Below, piece after piece: positions 34,353 through 43,867 of a stretch of 64,000 nt of DNA. The stretch is from Methanopyrus sp. SNP6 (lineage in GTDB: Archaea; JAADCQ01; Methanopyri; Methanopyrales; Methanopyraceae). A program made the translations under genes and the position numbers. Positions within the stretch are counted from its first letter, which is position 1; each line of letters begins with the position of its first letter. The notes beneath the pieces are model-generated. The model ran no database searches. It saw only the letters and a program-made list of their open reading frames with translations, and was not told the DNA's origin. The DNA lies in contig NZ_CP019436.1 in NCBI RefSeq assembly GCF_002201895.1, forward strand, positions 977,619 to 1,041,618, read 5' to 3'.

Positions 34353-35557
34353 GGAGGATTTGGTTCTACTTGAGCTCGAAGAATAAGTACAGCCTGGCGC
34401 ATGTGCTCGGGGCTGTGGAGACCTGTGCTCCCGAGCTAATCCCGTACATCGAGGTCTCCAGGAACCCGAATCCTAAGCCCGGGGACGTCGTGGTGTTCTC
34501 GTTCAACACGTTCATGGCACCCGAAGTCTTCGAGATGGTGGAACGTTTCCATGATGACGTGGTAAAACTGGCGGGCGGTCCACACCCATCGGCCCGACCG
34601 GACCAGTGTCTCGATCACGGGTTCGACATCGTCCTGATCGGGGAGGGGGAGAAGGTAGTCCCGGAGATACTCCGTGAACTCGTTCGCGGTAAGGAACCTG
34701 AGGAACGCCCCGGCGTTTACCTAGGCGAGGGGAAACCCCAACCAGCCCCGCGGGTGGGGGATCTGGACAGTTTTCCGCCGTACTCCGAGGGTTTTCGCAT
34801 ATTCTGTCCCCTCGAAATCACCCGAGGATGCCCTTGGGGTTGTGCCTTCTGTCAGGTCACCAGACTCTTCGGGTCGAAGCCACGACATCGATCCGTTGAG
34901 GATGTGGTCCGTTGGGTCAGGAGGGGAGTCGAGCGGTACGGTCACACCTTCGTTCGCTTCGTCGCTCCGGATGCCCTGGCCTACGGGTCACCCGACGGTG
35001 TCCGGCTGAAGCCGGATCGGATTGAGCGTCTCCTGCGATCACTCCGATCGGTTGAGGGTCTAGAAAAGGTGTTTTTCGGTAGCTTTCCGTCGGAGCTCAG
35101 ACCCGACTCCATCGCCAAAGAGGATGCCATTGAACTGATAGCTCACTACGCGGACAACGAGCGTGTTAACATCGGGGCTCAGTCTGGGAGTGAGCGAGTA
35201 CTCAAGAGGATCAAGCGAGGGCATACTGTGGAGGACGTCGAAGTGGCCGTAGAGAAGGCGCTTGAAGTCGGTCTAAAACCTGTGGTCGACTTCATCTTCG
35301 GGTTACCCGGGGAGACGGAGGAGGACCAGTTAGCGTCAGTAGAACTCGCACGGTGGGTGATTAAGCGAGGTGGTGAAGTCAGACTCCACTACTTCATGCC
35401 ACTGCCCAAAACACCGCTGGAGAAGGAGGAACCAGCACCGCTCTCGTCCAAGATCCGCCGGATACTCGGACGGTGGACCCAAGAGGGTAAGGCGGAAGGC
35501 GCGTGGGGACACCAGATGAGGCTCTCTAGGATAGCGATGAAAGTCGTGGGAGAGTAG
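34349..35557 (+). CDS. B12-binding/radical SAM protein (MJ1487-like family)
   Basis: 402 aa, GTG behind GGGGGA plus 6 nt. An N-terminal B12-binding-like Rossmann region (VVVFSFNTF, KLAGGPHPSARP, IVLIGEGEKVVPEIL) is followed by the radical SAM CGCAFCQ motif within EITRGCPWGCAFCQVTRLF (CxxxCxxC), and GAQSGSERVLKRIKRG as in methylthiotransferase-like members. Radical methylation or rearrangement is likely; substrate unknown. Related in design to the gene at 42560. Last gene of a run starting at mptD. Confidence 0.8.
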   Translation: MRRIWFYLSSKNKYSLAHVLGAVETCAPELIPYIEVSRNPNPKPGDVVVFSFNTFMAPEVFEMVERFHDDVVKLAGGPHPSARPDQCLDHGFDIVLIGEGEKVVPEILRELVRGKEPEERPGVYLGEGKPQPAPRVGDLDSFPPYSEGFRIFCPLEITRGCPWGCAFCQVTRLFGSKPRHRSVEDVVRWVRRGVERYGHTFVRFVAPDALAYGSPDGVRLKPDRIERLLRSLRSVEGLEKVFFGSFPSELRPDSIAKEDAIELIAHYADNERVNIGAQSGSERVLKRIKRGHTVEDVEVAVEKALEVGLKPVVDFIFGLPGETEEDQLASVELARWVIKRGGEVRLHYFMPLPKTPLEKEEPAPLSSKIRRILGRWTQEGKAEGAWGHQMRLSRIAMKVVGE

Positions 35558-35703
35558 TGAGAATTTGATGTTCTCGTGCTAATCCCGGCCGCATGGCGTC
35601 GGACGGGCGGGCAACCCGGTACTGGACCTCGCGCTCGTCGCCATCCCGACCAGGCTCACTGCTCGTCTCGGACTCGACACTGTCGATGGATGACGATGCT
35701 AGA

Positions 35704-36384
35704 TCAGGATCGGCACCACTCGACGAGCGACTCGAACAACCGTAAACCGTCATCGGAGTTAAGGAGACTGTGAGCCGCGCGCTCCGGGTGAGGCATCATT
35801 CCGATGACGTTCCCATCATCGTTCACAACTCCTGCAATACAACCGACGGAGCCGTTGGGGTTGTACTCCTCTGAGACATCTCCGTCTGGTCCGCAGAACC
35901 TGAACACCACGTTATCCTCGATCTCCTCCGGGTTCTCGTAGTAGTACCGACCCTCCGCATGGGCGATCGGGACTCGGATGACTTCGCCCTCTTCGTACTT
36001 GGTCGTGAACGGGGTGTTAGTACGTTCCACGCGTAAGTAGACCCAATCGCAGATGAACCTGTTCCCGACGTTGACCGTGAGAGTACCCGGGATGAGCTCC
36101 GCTTCGGCTAGTATCTGCATTCCGTTGCACACTCCCAGCACTGGGAGCCCTTCCTCTACACACTCTCGGATCTCCTCTAGAATCGGGGATAGCGCGGCGA
36201 TGGCACCCGCTCGGATGTAATCCCCGTAGGTGAATCCACCCGGAATGATCACAGCGTCGAAGGACTCTAACCCACCATCTTCGTGCCAGACGAACTCCGG
36301 ATCTCCACTAGCGAGCTTCACCGCCCATGCCATCTCGAGATCGCAGTTCGTGCCGGGAAACCTAATGATGGCCACGCGGACCAA
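35704..36384 (-). CDS. purQ: phosphoribosylformylglycinamidine synthase, glutaminase subunit
   Basis: 226 aa class I glutamine amidotransferase. The nucleophile Cys lies in VLGVCNGMQIL (about residue 87), with the His/Glu pair in MMPHPERA near the C-terminus. The N-terminal IIRFPGTNCD is the PurQ signature. It supplies ammonia for purine synthesis to PurL, which is not in the window. TTG start behind GGGGGC plus 6 nt. End gene of purC-purS-purQ. Confidence 0.96.
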   Translation of the reverse strand: MVRVAIIRFPGTNCDLEMAWAVKLASGDPEFVWHEDGGLESFDAVIIPGGFTYGDYIRAGAIAALSPILEEIRECVEEGLPVLGVCNGMQILAEAELIPGTLTVNVGNRFICDWVYLRVERTNTPFTTKYEEGEVIRVPIAHAEGRYYYENPEEIEDNVVFRFCGPDGDVSEEYNPNGSVGCIAGVVNDDGNVIGMMPHPERAAHSLLNSDDGLRLFESLVEWCRS

Positions 36385-36452
36385 ACTCAGGCCCCCGATG
36401 ATGATCTACCCCGGGACCGAGGTGGTGGGGAGTCCCAAGTACACCGAGGGGC

Positions 36453-36698
36453 TCACTCGACGGTTTCGATCTCGTAGTCTTCGACGACCGGATTCGCGAG
36501 TAGCCTTCGACACATCTCATCGGCGATCTCTATTGCCTTTTTTTCGTCGTCGATGTCTAGCTCGATCCTGTAGATCTTGGCTGTTCGAACGTCTTCCACC
36601 TCCTCGTATCCCAGTCGGTGTAGCGCCCTTTTCACGGTCTCACCTTCTGGATCCAATGCCTTCGGTTTCAAGCTCACGCGAACCTCAACGGTTACCAA
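36453..36698 (-). CDS. purS: phosphoribosylformylglycinamidine synthase, PurS subunit
   Basis: 81 aa. TTG 36698 follows GGGGTG plus 6 nt, giving an N-terminus MVTVEVRVSLKPKALDPEG that matches the family start; GTG 36707 overlapping the purC stop is the alternative. The VKRALHRLGYEEVEDVR helix and the EIADEMCRRLLANPVVEDY end are typical. PurS bridges PurQ and the small PurL in the three-subunit enzyme. Confidence 0.95.
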   Translation of the reverse strand: MVTVEVRVSLKPKALDPEGETVKRALHRLGYEEVEDVRTAKIYRIELDIDDEKKAIEIADEMCRRLLANPVVEDYEIETVE

Positions 36699-36703
36699 CC
36701 GTG

Positions 36704-37447
36704 TCACCCCGGTAGCATGGCCAGCTTCTCCTCATCGCCCCGCAAGATCCTCTCGGCGGCTTCCCTATAGCCAGCCAGGACATCTCCTTCGTCCTTTCTG
36801 AAGATGTCCTTATCCAGGCTCTCCTCGGTCTCCGCGTCCCAGAACCGGCACGTGTCGGGGCTGATCTCGTCCCCCACTATGACTTCTCCGTCCGAGTTCA
36901 CTCCGAACTCGAGCTTGAAATCCACAAGGATGATGTCGCGATCCTCCAGGAACTTGGAGAGTACTTCGTTCACCTGCAGAGTCATCTCCCGCATGCGTTC
37001 TACTTCTTCTTCCGTAGCTAAACCCAGCGCTCGGATGTGGTCCATATTCACCATTGGATCTCCGTATTCGTCGCTCTTGTAGTCGAATTCGATGATCGGT
37101 GGATCCAGCTTCTCACCCTCCTCGAACGGTAGTCGCTCCACTAGACTGCCCGTCGCTATGTTGCGACATATGACCTCTAAGTTAAACATGTCTAAGCGCT
37201 CCACCACCATGCGACGCTCGTCGACGAGTTCCACGTAGTGGGTTGGTATTCCAGCGTCTTCGAGTACTTCGAACAATCGCGCTGAGATCAGGCAGTTGTA
37301 AACACCTTTACCCGCGATAGTGTCCGTTTTCTCCATGTTAAACGCCGTAATATCGTCTCGAAACTCCATCACGAGCAGATCTCCCTCTTTCGGATGTTCG
37401 TAGAGGCTTTTCGCCTTGCCTTCGTAGACGAGTCTACCACGCTCCAT
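36704..37447 (-). CDS. purC: SAICAR synthetase
   Basis: 247 aa. ATG 37447 is chosen; GGAGGTG lies upstream and the GTG at 37459 overlaps that signal. Motifs: VYEGKAKSLYE at the N-terminus, NGEKTD-type substrate loop as NMEKTDTI, VRNIATGS-like CRNIATGSLVER, and IILVDFKLEFG with ISPDTCRFWD at the C-terminus. It joins CAIR and aspartate using ATP. First gene of purCSQ; the promoter region is shared with the divergent FIST gene. Confidence 0.96.
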   Translation of the reverse strand: MERGRLVYEGKAKSLYEHPKEGDLLVMEFRDDITAFNMEKTDTIAGKGVYNCLISARLFEVLEDAGIPTHYVELVDERRMVVERLDMFNLEVICRNIATGSLVERLPFEEGEKLDPPIIEFDYKSDEYGDPMVNMDHIRALGLATEEEVERMREMTLQVNEVLSKFLEDRDIILVDFKLEFGVNSDGEVIVGDEISPDTCRFWDAETEESLDKDIFRKDEGDVLAGYREAAERILRGDEEKLAMLPG

Positions 37448-37479
37448 GGTCGCACCCACCTCCTTAGCCTACTTAACTT

Positions 37480-37500
37480 GATAAAACGCTATAAACCCAG
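37480..37500. promoter_or_regulatory. bidirectional TATA-like region between purC and FIST copy 2
   Basis: GATAAAACGCTATAAACCC. The minus strand reads GGGTTTATAGCGTTTTATC, about 45 nt before the purC ATG; the plus strand reads CTATAAA about 65 nt before the FIST gene. Both promoters probably lie here. Confidence 0.5.
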
Positions 37501-37556
37501 AGGCGTCGATTACGGAACGGTAAGCTAACTGCGACCACGAAGGTGGGGAAGCCGGT

Positions 37557-38804
37557 ATGAAGCGCGAAGCTATAGAGGTCGGTGTAGCCTACGGGAAGGA
37601 TCCGTACACGGTCGTGGAAGACGCAATGGATCAGCTGACGGGTTCCCCCAACTTCGGGTTGGTGTTCTTCTCACCCAGGCATGTCGATGAGATCGAAAGT
37701 GCTATTAGTAATGTCTCGGCAGAGTGTAGGATTATAGGGTGCTCGACGGCCGGTGAGCTCACACCGGATGGGTACACCTCGGGTACAGTCACCGTGACGT
37801 TAATTCACAGTCCGTACCTATCCGTGGAAACGAATCGCGTTACCTTCGAGCGTGAAGACCCGGAGCACGCTAAGGAGATCGGACGAAACCTCGTACTCGG
37901 AGCTATGGAGAAACTACGTGATCCCGGTCCCTGCCTCGACATCAACTTCAACACCATGCTCAGGAGCCTCAGGGAAGGGAAGCCTGTCAAAGTTCTTCCT
38001 TATTTCATGATCGAGCTAGTTGAAGGCTTAGTTCCAGCCATCGATTATTATATGGATGGCATCAACGAGGTGGCTCAGAAGTACAAGTTCTTGGAAGTGT
38101 ACGGTGGGGCGGCCGGCGATGATTTACGTCTCGAGCGTACGTACGTGCTAGAAGGACGTACATTGTGTCCCGAAGGGTCCGCTGTGATAGCGTTCGGATC
38201 TACAGCTCTCAAGATCGGCGGGGCCCTAGAATGTGGATTCGAGCCGGTGTATGAGGATAAGTTCCCGATCACCAAAGCCGTACCCGAGGAGCGTCGGATC
38301 GTGGAGTTCGACGGCGAACCCGCCGCTGAATATTACTCCGAAGTGGTGGGGGAGGACGTCGAGAGACTCGATGACTCCGTGTTCATGTGGAACCCGCTCG
38401 GATGGGAGATTTTCGGCCGGGAGATAATCGTGCGCGAGCCGGCGTTCGTTGAAGACGACGGGTCGATGGTGTTCCACTCAAGACCACCGGCGGCTGGAAC
38501 TATAATCCGACTTGAACCGACCAAGGAGAACATGCGTGAAACTGCGCGACGCGTCACGGAGCGGGCTATGAATAGAGCGGACATCCGAGGACCCGAAGAG
38601 ATAGCGCTGGTGTTGGTGTTCGACTGTGCTCATCGAGATTGTGACGAACAGCACGACGCAATCCGGGAGGTAGTGGGCGACGACGTACCGGTCGTCGGAT
38701 TCAAGACTTACGGAGAGCACGGACAACTCGAGACGGGTCCCGCCGGTCATTTTAACCAAACCATCGAGGTCGTCGTGATCGGTAGAACCCCGGTTTCTCG
38801 CTGA
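37557..38804 (+). CDS. FIST-domain sensory protein, copy 2
   Basis: 415 aa, ATG behind GGGGAA plus 6 nt. FIST_N features: NFGLVFFSPRHVDEI, RIIGCSTAGELTPDGY; FIST_C features: IVEFDGEPAAEYYSEVVG, ALVLVFDCAHRD and a final VVGFKTYGEHGQ with NQTIEVVVI. A ligand-sensing role is inferred from the fold. The ordinary FIST partner genes (chemoreceptor, histidine kinase, GGDEF) are absent nearby. It is divergent from purC and about 56 nt upstream of the DUF2117/methanogenesis-marker operon, so it may belong to that transcript. Confidence 0.82.
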   Translation: MKREAIEVGVAYGKDPYTVVEDAMDQLTGSPNFGLVFFSPRHVDEIESAISNVSAECRIIGCSTAGELTPDGYTSGTVTVTLIHSPYLSVETNRVTFEREDPEHAKEIGRNLVLGAMEKLRDPGPCLDINFNTMLRSLREGKPVKVLPYFMIELVEGLVPAIDYYMDGINEVAQKYKFLEVYGGAAGDDLRLERTYVLEGRTLCPEGSAVIAFGSTALKIGGALECGFEPVYEDKFPITKAVPEERRIVEFDGEPAAEYYSEVVGEDVERLDDSVFMWNPLGWEIFGREIIVREPAFVEDDGSMVFHSRPPAAGTIIRLEPTKENMRETARRVTERAMNRADIRGPEEIALVLVFDCAHRDCDEQHDAIREVVGDDVPVVGFKTYGEHGQLETGPAGHFNQTIEVVVIGRTPVSR

Positions 38805-38860
38805 CTCCTACCCCCGTCGTTCCCATCGTTTCGAGTGAGATAACGAAGGGGGTCTCCGAG

Positions 38861-39991
38861 ATCCGAGTAGGGCTCGTGATCCACGGTCCCACGGTTATCG
38901 ACACGGGATGGACAGAGCGTATCCTTCACTCCCTGGAAAGGCTAGGTGAGGTCCGTGCTAAGCTCGGAGGTACCACCGGTTACGTGGCGCTCTTAGATGC
39001 GAGGCTAGACTCCGTAGTGGAGTTCGATCGGAAGCTACCGAGCGAGTGCTTGTCCGATCTGAACGAGTGGGCCGACGTTCTAGTCCTCACGAACCACGGC
39101 AAAAGTCGGGAAAGCGGTCTCGCTTTCGCGGAACAGGTACTCTCCAGGGCCGAAGGCGTCGACTCGCTAGTACAGGTAGAGCGCCCGGGCGAGCCCGACG
39201 GTGGTATTGTCCTATGGAACCCTGACGACGTGGAGCGGAAGGTGGCTGAGCACCTCCAGAAGGATTTGGGGCTGGAGATCACCGAGGTTAGGACGGTTCG
39301 GACCGATAAAGGTGGCGAGACTGGAAGATCCCGTAGGATCGCCTGTGTCGAGCCAGGTGATCTCATTCTAGTGAACGGAATCACCGTAGGCGTCGCCGAG
39401 TCTCGGAACGTGGAGCTGGTGTTCGATGATAGTGGGTACTTGGTGGAGATCCGTGGCGGTAGGATCAAGCCGGAAGGCGTAGAGCGCCTCGGCCAGGTGG
39501 ATCCCGAGCGCGTGGTAGTGAAAACGGACCGCAGACTTAGGAGGACTGAGCCGAAGCGTAGGAGGGTGAAGAATGGACCCGCAAGGATCCGCCGGATTCT
39601 ACTCATCGACCACGACGCGGAGCGTAAGGTCGAGGATATGCGTCGATCGGATGCTGTCGTCTCCGTCGGTGACGATACGACTTGCGTGTGTGCGGAGCTA
39701 GGTGATCGGCTGGGAGTCTGGGTGATAGGGATCGTCGATCTCGACCCGGACGGGTGGGTTCGTGACGATACGCGCGAATCCCTGCGCGGCTCCGAGAACC
39801 TAATGGCTCTACTTGTGTGTGAGCGGGACGACGATGCCGGGGAATTGGTTCGAGAACGATTCTTTCGCGGCCGAGAGGTGAAGGTGCTCGATCCCCCCGT
39901 GACAGCTGGGGATCTCGTCGAAGAGGTGAAAGAGTGCGTAAAAGAGGTTCTCAAGTGCGTGTACCACAAGGCGAAAGAGACCTCAGCGTGA
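38861..39991 (+). CDS. DUF2117-like methanogen protein; probable ATC start
   Basis: 376 aa from ATC 38861, which lies exactly 6 nt after GGGGTC; this restores a complete first strand (RVGLVIHGP). The first NTG codon (GTG 38876) would cut it and has no Shine-Dalgarno at the right distance. N-terminal GPTVIDTGWTERIL, then a region rich in Val/Asp; the C-terminal half has VSVGDDTTCVCAELGDRLG and GIVDLDPDGW. The family is found in methanogens and has no assigned function (DUF number from memory). First gene upstream of mmp2-mmp3. Confidence 0.75.
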   Translation: MRVGLVIHGPTVIDTGWTERILHSLERLGEVRAKLGGTTGYVALLDARLDSVVEFDRKLPSECLSDLNEWADVLVLTNHGKSRESGLAFAEQVLSRAEGVDSLVQVERPGEPDGGIVLWNPDDVERKVAEHLQKDLGLEITEVRTVRTDKGGETGRSRRIACVEPGDLILVNGITVGVAESRNVELVFDDSGYLVEIRGGRIKPEGVERLGQVDPERVVVKTDRRLRRTEPKRRRVKNGPARIRRILLIDHDAERKVEDMRRSDAVVSVGDDTTCVCAELGDRLGVWVIGIVDLDPDGWVRDDTRESLRGSENLMALLVCERDDDAGELVRERFFRGREVKVLDPPVTAGDLVEEVKECVKEVLKCVYHKAKETSA

Positions 39992-40047
39992 GCTGGGTTC
40001 CTCACCACTCGGACCCGCGACTTCTCGTCATCGGTGGGGGTTCGGCC

Positions 40048-41031
40048 TTGAACCTCCGGGAACTCGCCCGCGAGCTTCGGTCCTTCGAGGGTGTTACCCG
40101 GAAGTATCCCGTGAAGACCGTGGTGGAAGGTCTTTTAGAGCCGCTCGATGTGACATTCGAGGGAGAGGTTATCGCGGACGTGGGCGAGGACGCCGCGGCG
40201 GTAAAGGTAGGAGACGATATACTACTGATCGCAGCAGATGGCATCTGGGGTAAACTAATCGATCGGGACCCATGGTGGGCAGGGTACTGTGCGGTCCTAG
40301 TGAACGTGAACGACGTGCTGGCGATGGGTGGCCGGCCAGTCGGCCTCGTTAACGTGATTTCGACGTCCGACGTCGACGTGTGTCGTGAAATCCTCGAAGG
40401 AATGCGTGAGGGCGCGTGGAAGTTTTCCACACCGGTCCTCGGAGGACACACACATCCGGACACTCCTTACACCGCAGTAGATGCGGCGATAGTGGGGATC
40501 ACCAACGAAGAGCATCTCGTGCTCAGTTCTACTGCTGAGGAGGGTGACTTGATAGTCTTCGTCATCGATCTCAACGGTCGGCCCTATCCGGAGTATCCTC
40601 TTAATTGGGATACGACAACGATGAAGGATCCTGACTACCTCAGGAGGCAAATGGAAGCTGTAGCCGAAGCTTCTAGGCTCGTAAAAGCTGGTAAAGATGT
40701 GAGTAACCCGGGCCTCGTCGGAACTCTCGCCATGATGCTCGAAGCCAGTGGTTGTCTCGGTGCTGAGGTGTGGTTAGACAACATCCCAAAACCTGAAAAC
40801 GTAGACATGGCCACGTGGTTGAAAATGTATCCCGGAATGGGTTTCGTGTACGCGGTGGACAGTGATCGTGATGTCCGTGCGATCAAGCATGTGTTGTCAG
40901 ATGCCGGGCTGGAAGTGTCGGTGATTGGCGAGGTGACGGAGGACGGTGTTGTCAAGGTGACCGAAGGTGACGAAAGTGCTCGAGTGTTCGACTTTCGAGA
41001 GGACAGAATCCTAGGGGTGTCTCCGCGTTGA
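40048..41031 (+). CDS. methanogenesis marker protein 2 (AIR-synthase-like)
   Basis: 327 aa. TTG 40048 lies 6 nt after GGGGGT; the longer frame upstream is spurious. The N-terminus NLRELARELRSFEGVTRK and the AIR-synthase signature VIADVGEDAAAVKVGD, ADGIWGKLIDRDPWWAGY, VNVNDVLAMGGRP and LGGHTHPD identify the PurM/SelD-like marker protein confined to methanogens. PurM-fold proteins use ATP to activate a substrate; the actual reaction is unknown. Overlaps mmp3 (TTGA). Confidence 0.88.
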   Translation: MNLRELARELRSFEGVTRKYPVKTVVEGLLEPLDVTFEGEVIADVGEDAAAVKVGDDILLIAADGIWGKLIDRDPWWAGYCAVLVNVNDVLAMGGRPVGLVNVISTSDVDVCREILEGMREGAWKFSTPVLGGHTHPDTPYTAVDAAIVGITNEEHLVLSSTAEEGDLIVFVIDLNGRPYPEYPLNWDTTTMKDPDYLRRQMEAVAEASRLVKAGKDVSNPGLVGTLAMMLEASGCLGAEVWLDNIPKPENVDMATWLKMYPGMGFVYAVDSDRDVRAIKHVLSDAGLEVSVIGEVTEDGVVKVTEGDESARVFDFREDRILGVSPR

Positions 41032-42563
41032 GGGTATACGTCGACGGGGAACCGGTTGATGTACCCGAGGAGGCGACTGTTCGCGATGCGCTCGAGGTAG
41101 CGGGGGTCAGTGTGCCCGAAGACGTCACGATCGCCGTCTTCAAAGGTGAACAGAAGGTCGAGCGCGAGACCGATAGGATTCGGATCATGCTCGAGACAGG
41201 CGACGAAGAACTTCCGATAACGGTGGCCGTCGAAGACGAGCGAATGAGCGAGGTTTGTGAGGAATTGCTTGGAATCTCCGTCTCTTGGACGACTCGTGAC
41301 GAGGTTGGATTGGGTCCGGTGGACATTTCCGATCTCGAGTTCCACACGCGTCGGGGTGTCGAAGTTCCTCCGTATACGACGATCCTGATCCTACCCACCA
41401 ACGATCCCTCCGAAGCCTACTTCCTGATCACCAAACGCCGGATGGCCGTCGAGTACATCTGTACCGACATTCAGGGCCGTATAACGGCTGGTCGGGAGCT
41501 GGTCGATGAGCTCTGTGGTGGGGAGCGCGTGACACACGTGGAGCCCGTTGTTGAGCGCGTCACCGAACGTGTCGTCTCAAAAGTCACTCTTGACGACGGA
41601 CTCGAGGCCGGTGACCGGATTATTACCAGGGTGGAGATAGAACTCGAGGAAAACGCACCGGTCAGTGCCGAGCACCTGCTCAACACGCTGGAGATGGAAG
41701 AAGGTCGGTTTCGGATTAAGTTCAGAACGGATACGTTCACATCGATCGAGCCACGTCGGTTCTACGATTTGCCCGAGGAGAACGTCGACATGCGTGAACG
41801 CGGCGTCGTAACCGTACGCAATCGAGGTGTCGACGAAGGCGTCATATACGTGTACCGACGTGACCGGACTCCCGTCGAGAGCCACAACGTCGTAGGTAGG
41901 GTTCGCCGTGGAATGGAGCTCCTCGACGTGGTGACCGAGGGCGATCGAGTCCTAGTGGAAACCGATCCTCCCCGAGTGAACTTCGTCGGGCTGACCGTTG
42001 ATGAGGCCAGGAAGCTGGCGGAAGAGTTCGACGTTGAGCTCGAAGTGAACGGTGATGGCGACGTGGTGGTCGATCAGGAGCCTAGGGAGACTCTGAACGT
42101 ACTCAAGGAGAGGAAAGCCCGGGTCGAAGTGGCCCCTGAGGACGAAGTTATCGAAATAGAGCTCTACGAGGACAACGCTCCCCGCTCCGTCGAGTACTTC
42201 AGGCGCGTCGCGAAGATGTTGGATAGACCGGTAGGTCGTCTCAAAGTTCATTTCGCCTACGCAGACTTGGGAATGATCGTGTTCGAAGGGGACGAAAAGC
42301 TCGGAAAGAAGCTTCCACCCGAGAACAATCCGAAGGATCGAGTTGAGGCCGGCGTCCTTGGGGTCACGAACCAGGCTAAACCTCACTCGGGTCTCATTGG
42401 AGTTCGGCTCGAGGACAGCGAGGAATACGGTCCTACGGGCGAGACCTTCGAAGGTACGAACGTCATCGGCCGTGTTGTGGAAGGACTCGACCGCCTCCGC
42501 GAGATGGACCAGTCCGACATGGGTCATACCGTCTACGTCCGGGAGGTGAGGGGCGAACGATGA
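41028..42563 (+). CDS. methanogenesis marker protein 3 (UPF0288)
   Basis: 511 aa. N-terminal ubiquitin-like opening (MRVYVDGEPVDVPEEATVRDAL), a middle with strongly acidic strands, a PASTA-like FVGLTVDEARKLAEEFDVEL, and a C-terminal cyclophilin-like region (EIELYEDNAPRSVEYFRRV, HSGLIGVRLEDSEEYGPTGE). This matches UPF0288/Mmp3, reported as part of the ATP-dependent methyl-coenzyme M reductase activation complex. TTG start overlapping the mmp2 stop; the ATG of the next gene overlaps its stop. Confidence 0.9.
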   Translation: MRVYVDGEPVDVPEEATVRDALEVAGVSVPEDVTIAVFKGEQKVERETDRIRIMLETGDEELPITVAVEDERMSEVCEELLGISVSWTTRDEVGLGPVDISDLEFHTRRGVEVPPYTTILILPTNDPSEAYFLITKRRMAVEYICTDIQGRITAGRELVDELCGGERVTHVEPVVERVTERVVSKVTLDDGLEAGDRIITRVEIELEENAPVSAEHLLNTLEMEEGRFRIKFRTDTFTSIEPRRFYDLPEENVDMRERGVVTVRNRGVDEGVIYVYRRDRTPVESHNVVGRVRRGMELLDVVTEGDRVLVETDPPRVNFVGLTVDEARKLAEEFDVELEVNGDGDVVVDQEPRETLNVLKERKARVEVAPEDEVIEIELYEDNAPRSVEYFRRVAKMLDRPVGRLKVHFAYADLGMIVFEGDEKLGKKLPPENNPKDRVEAGVLGVTNQAKPHSGLIGVRLEDSEEYGPTGETFEGTNVIGRVVEGLDRLREMDQSDMGHTVYVREVRGER

Positions 42564-43867
42564 GGATCCTGGTTATCTCCCCAGAGTATTACACCTACGG
42601 AGCCATGGTAGTCGCTGGAGTTTGTGAGGAACGCGGTCATAGTACTATACTTCGACGTTCACCCAATCCTGGGATCCTCAAACGGGCGGACGTGCTGATA
42701 CTATCCCTCCACAGTACCCTACACCTCCTCGATGAGAATATCCTGGAGATAGCCCGCCAGGCCCACGAGTTCGGTAAACCCCTGATCGTCGGTGGGCCAG
42801 TTTCTCAAGTTCCGGAGCTCGTTCTAAAGAGGTTTCCCAACGCGATCGTGGCTAAAGGTGAGGCGGAGACGGGGCTCCCTCCGCTCCTTCAGACCTTGGA
42901 GGACGGGGGAGACCTCGAAGACGTTGAGGGAATCGCGCTCCTGAGGAACGGTGAAATCGTCGACACTGGCTGGCCACCGCCCGCCGATCTAGATGGACCT
43001 AGCCCACTCAAGGTTCCGCGCGACCTCGGTCGGCAAGACATTCGCGGAGCGAACGTGTACATAGAGACGCATCGTGGCTGCCCAGGTGCGTGTACCTTCT
43101 GTCAGGTTCCAGAGTTTTTCGGACGCCGTGTCCGTTGGAAACCCATAGAGGCGGTCCTCGAGGAAGTTAGGAAGCTTACGCGAGGTGGTGCCCGCCGCTT
43201 CGCGATCTCCGGGGGAACCGTCACGACTTACGGCGACGACGAGGAAGATTTCATCGAGCTCCTCAAACGCCTCGCGGACCTCCTCGGTCGAGAGAACGTT
43301 TCCGCCCCCGACGTTCGCGCCGATCTCCTGAACGAGCGCCTTCTCGAGGCTATCCGCGATTACACGATCGGTTGGATCTTCCTCGGAATCGAGAGCGGTA
43401 GTGATAGGATCCTCCGTGCCATGCGTAAAGGCATCACCGTTGATGAAGTTCGCGAGTCCGTTGAACTGGCCCGGACAGTCGGTGTTCGTGTCGCCGGTTC
43501 GTTCATCGTCGGTTATCCTGGCGAGACCGAGGACGATCTTGAAGCCACCGAGGAGCTACTCGCCGAGCTGAACCTCGACGACGTGTTCATCAACCTCGCC
43601 GAGCCTATCCCAGGCACCGAACTCGGCCGCCTCGTTACCGAGCTTCCCGAGGACAAGATTCCCCTCCTCCGGCCGGGCGAGCAGCTCGAGACCGAAGCCG
43701 GCGACCGCGCCCTCCAGCTTCAGCTCACCGCCTTCACGACCCTTAGTCGCCCAGTCCCCCTCACGGACGGTGTGTTCCACGAGGCCCTCTACAACATTCG
43801 AGAGGATGAGCGTAAGGTTCTCCGAATAATCCGGTTCCTTCGCGGTGTTCAGGGGTGTACAGGATGA
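42560..43867 (+). CDS. B12-binding/radical SAM protein (MJ0865-like family)
   Basis: 435 aa. N-terminal B12-binding-like domain (ILVISPEYYTYGAMVVAGV, VLILSLHSTLHL, IVGGPVSQVPE) without a clear DxHxxG motif. Radical SAM motif CPGACTFCQ within THRGCPGACTFCQVPEFFGRR. GIESGSDRILRAMRKGI and IVGYPGETEDDL follow. Overlap with mmp3 (ATGA) and tyrA suggests strict co-expression. A methyl-coenzyme M reductase-related modification is an attractive guess from context; the substrate is unknown. Confidence 0.82.
   Translation: MRILVISPEYYTYGAMVVAGVCEERGHSTILRRSPNPGILKRADVLILSLHSTLHLLDENILEIARQAHEFGKPLIVGGPVSQVPELVLKRFPNAIVAKGEAETGLPPLLQTLEDGGDLEDVEGIALLRNGEIVDTGWPPPADLDGPSPLKVPRDLGRQDIRGANVYIETHRGCPGACTFCQVPEFFGRRVRWKPIEAVLEEVRKLTRGGARRFAISGGTVTTYGDDEEDFIELLKRLADLLGRENVSAPDVRADLLNERLLEAIRDYTIGWIFLGIESGSDRILRAMRKGITVDEVRESVELARTVGVRVAGSFIVGYPGETEDDLEATEELLAELNLDDVFINLAEPIPGTELGRLVTELPEDKIPLLRPGEQLETEAGDRALQLQLTAFTTLSRPVPLTDGVFHEALYNIREDERKVLRIIRFLRGVQGCTG

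Noticed and set aside
35558-35703. Small gene in the gap between the radical SAM gene and purQ
   Set aside because: Short frames only, without start signal or sensible composition.
38980-40008. Long minus-strand open frame (342 codons) opposite DUF2117
   Set aside because: Ser/Thr/Arg-rich composition is the mirror of an acidic G+C-rich gene; no motif and no start signal.
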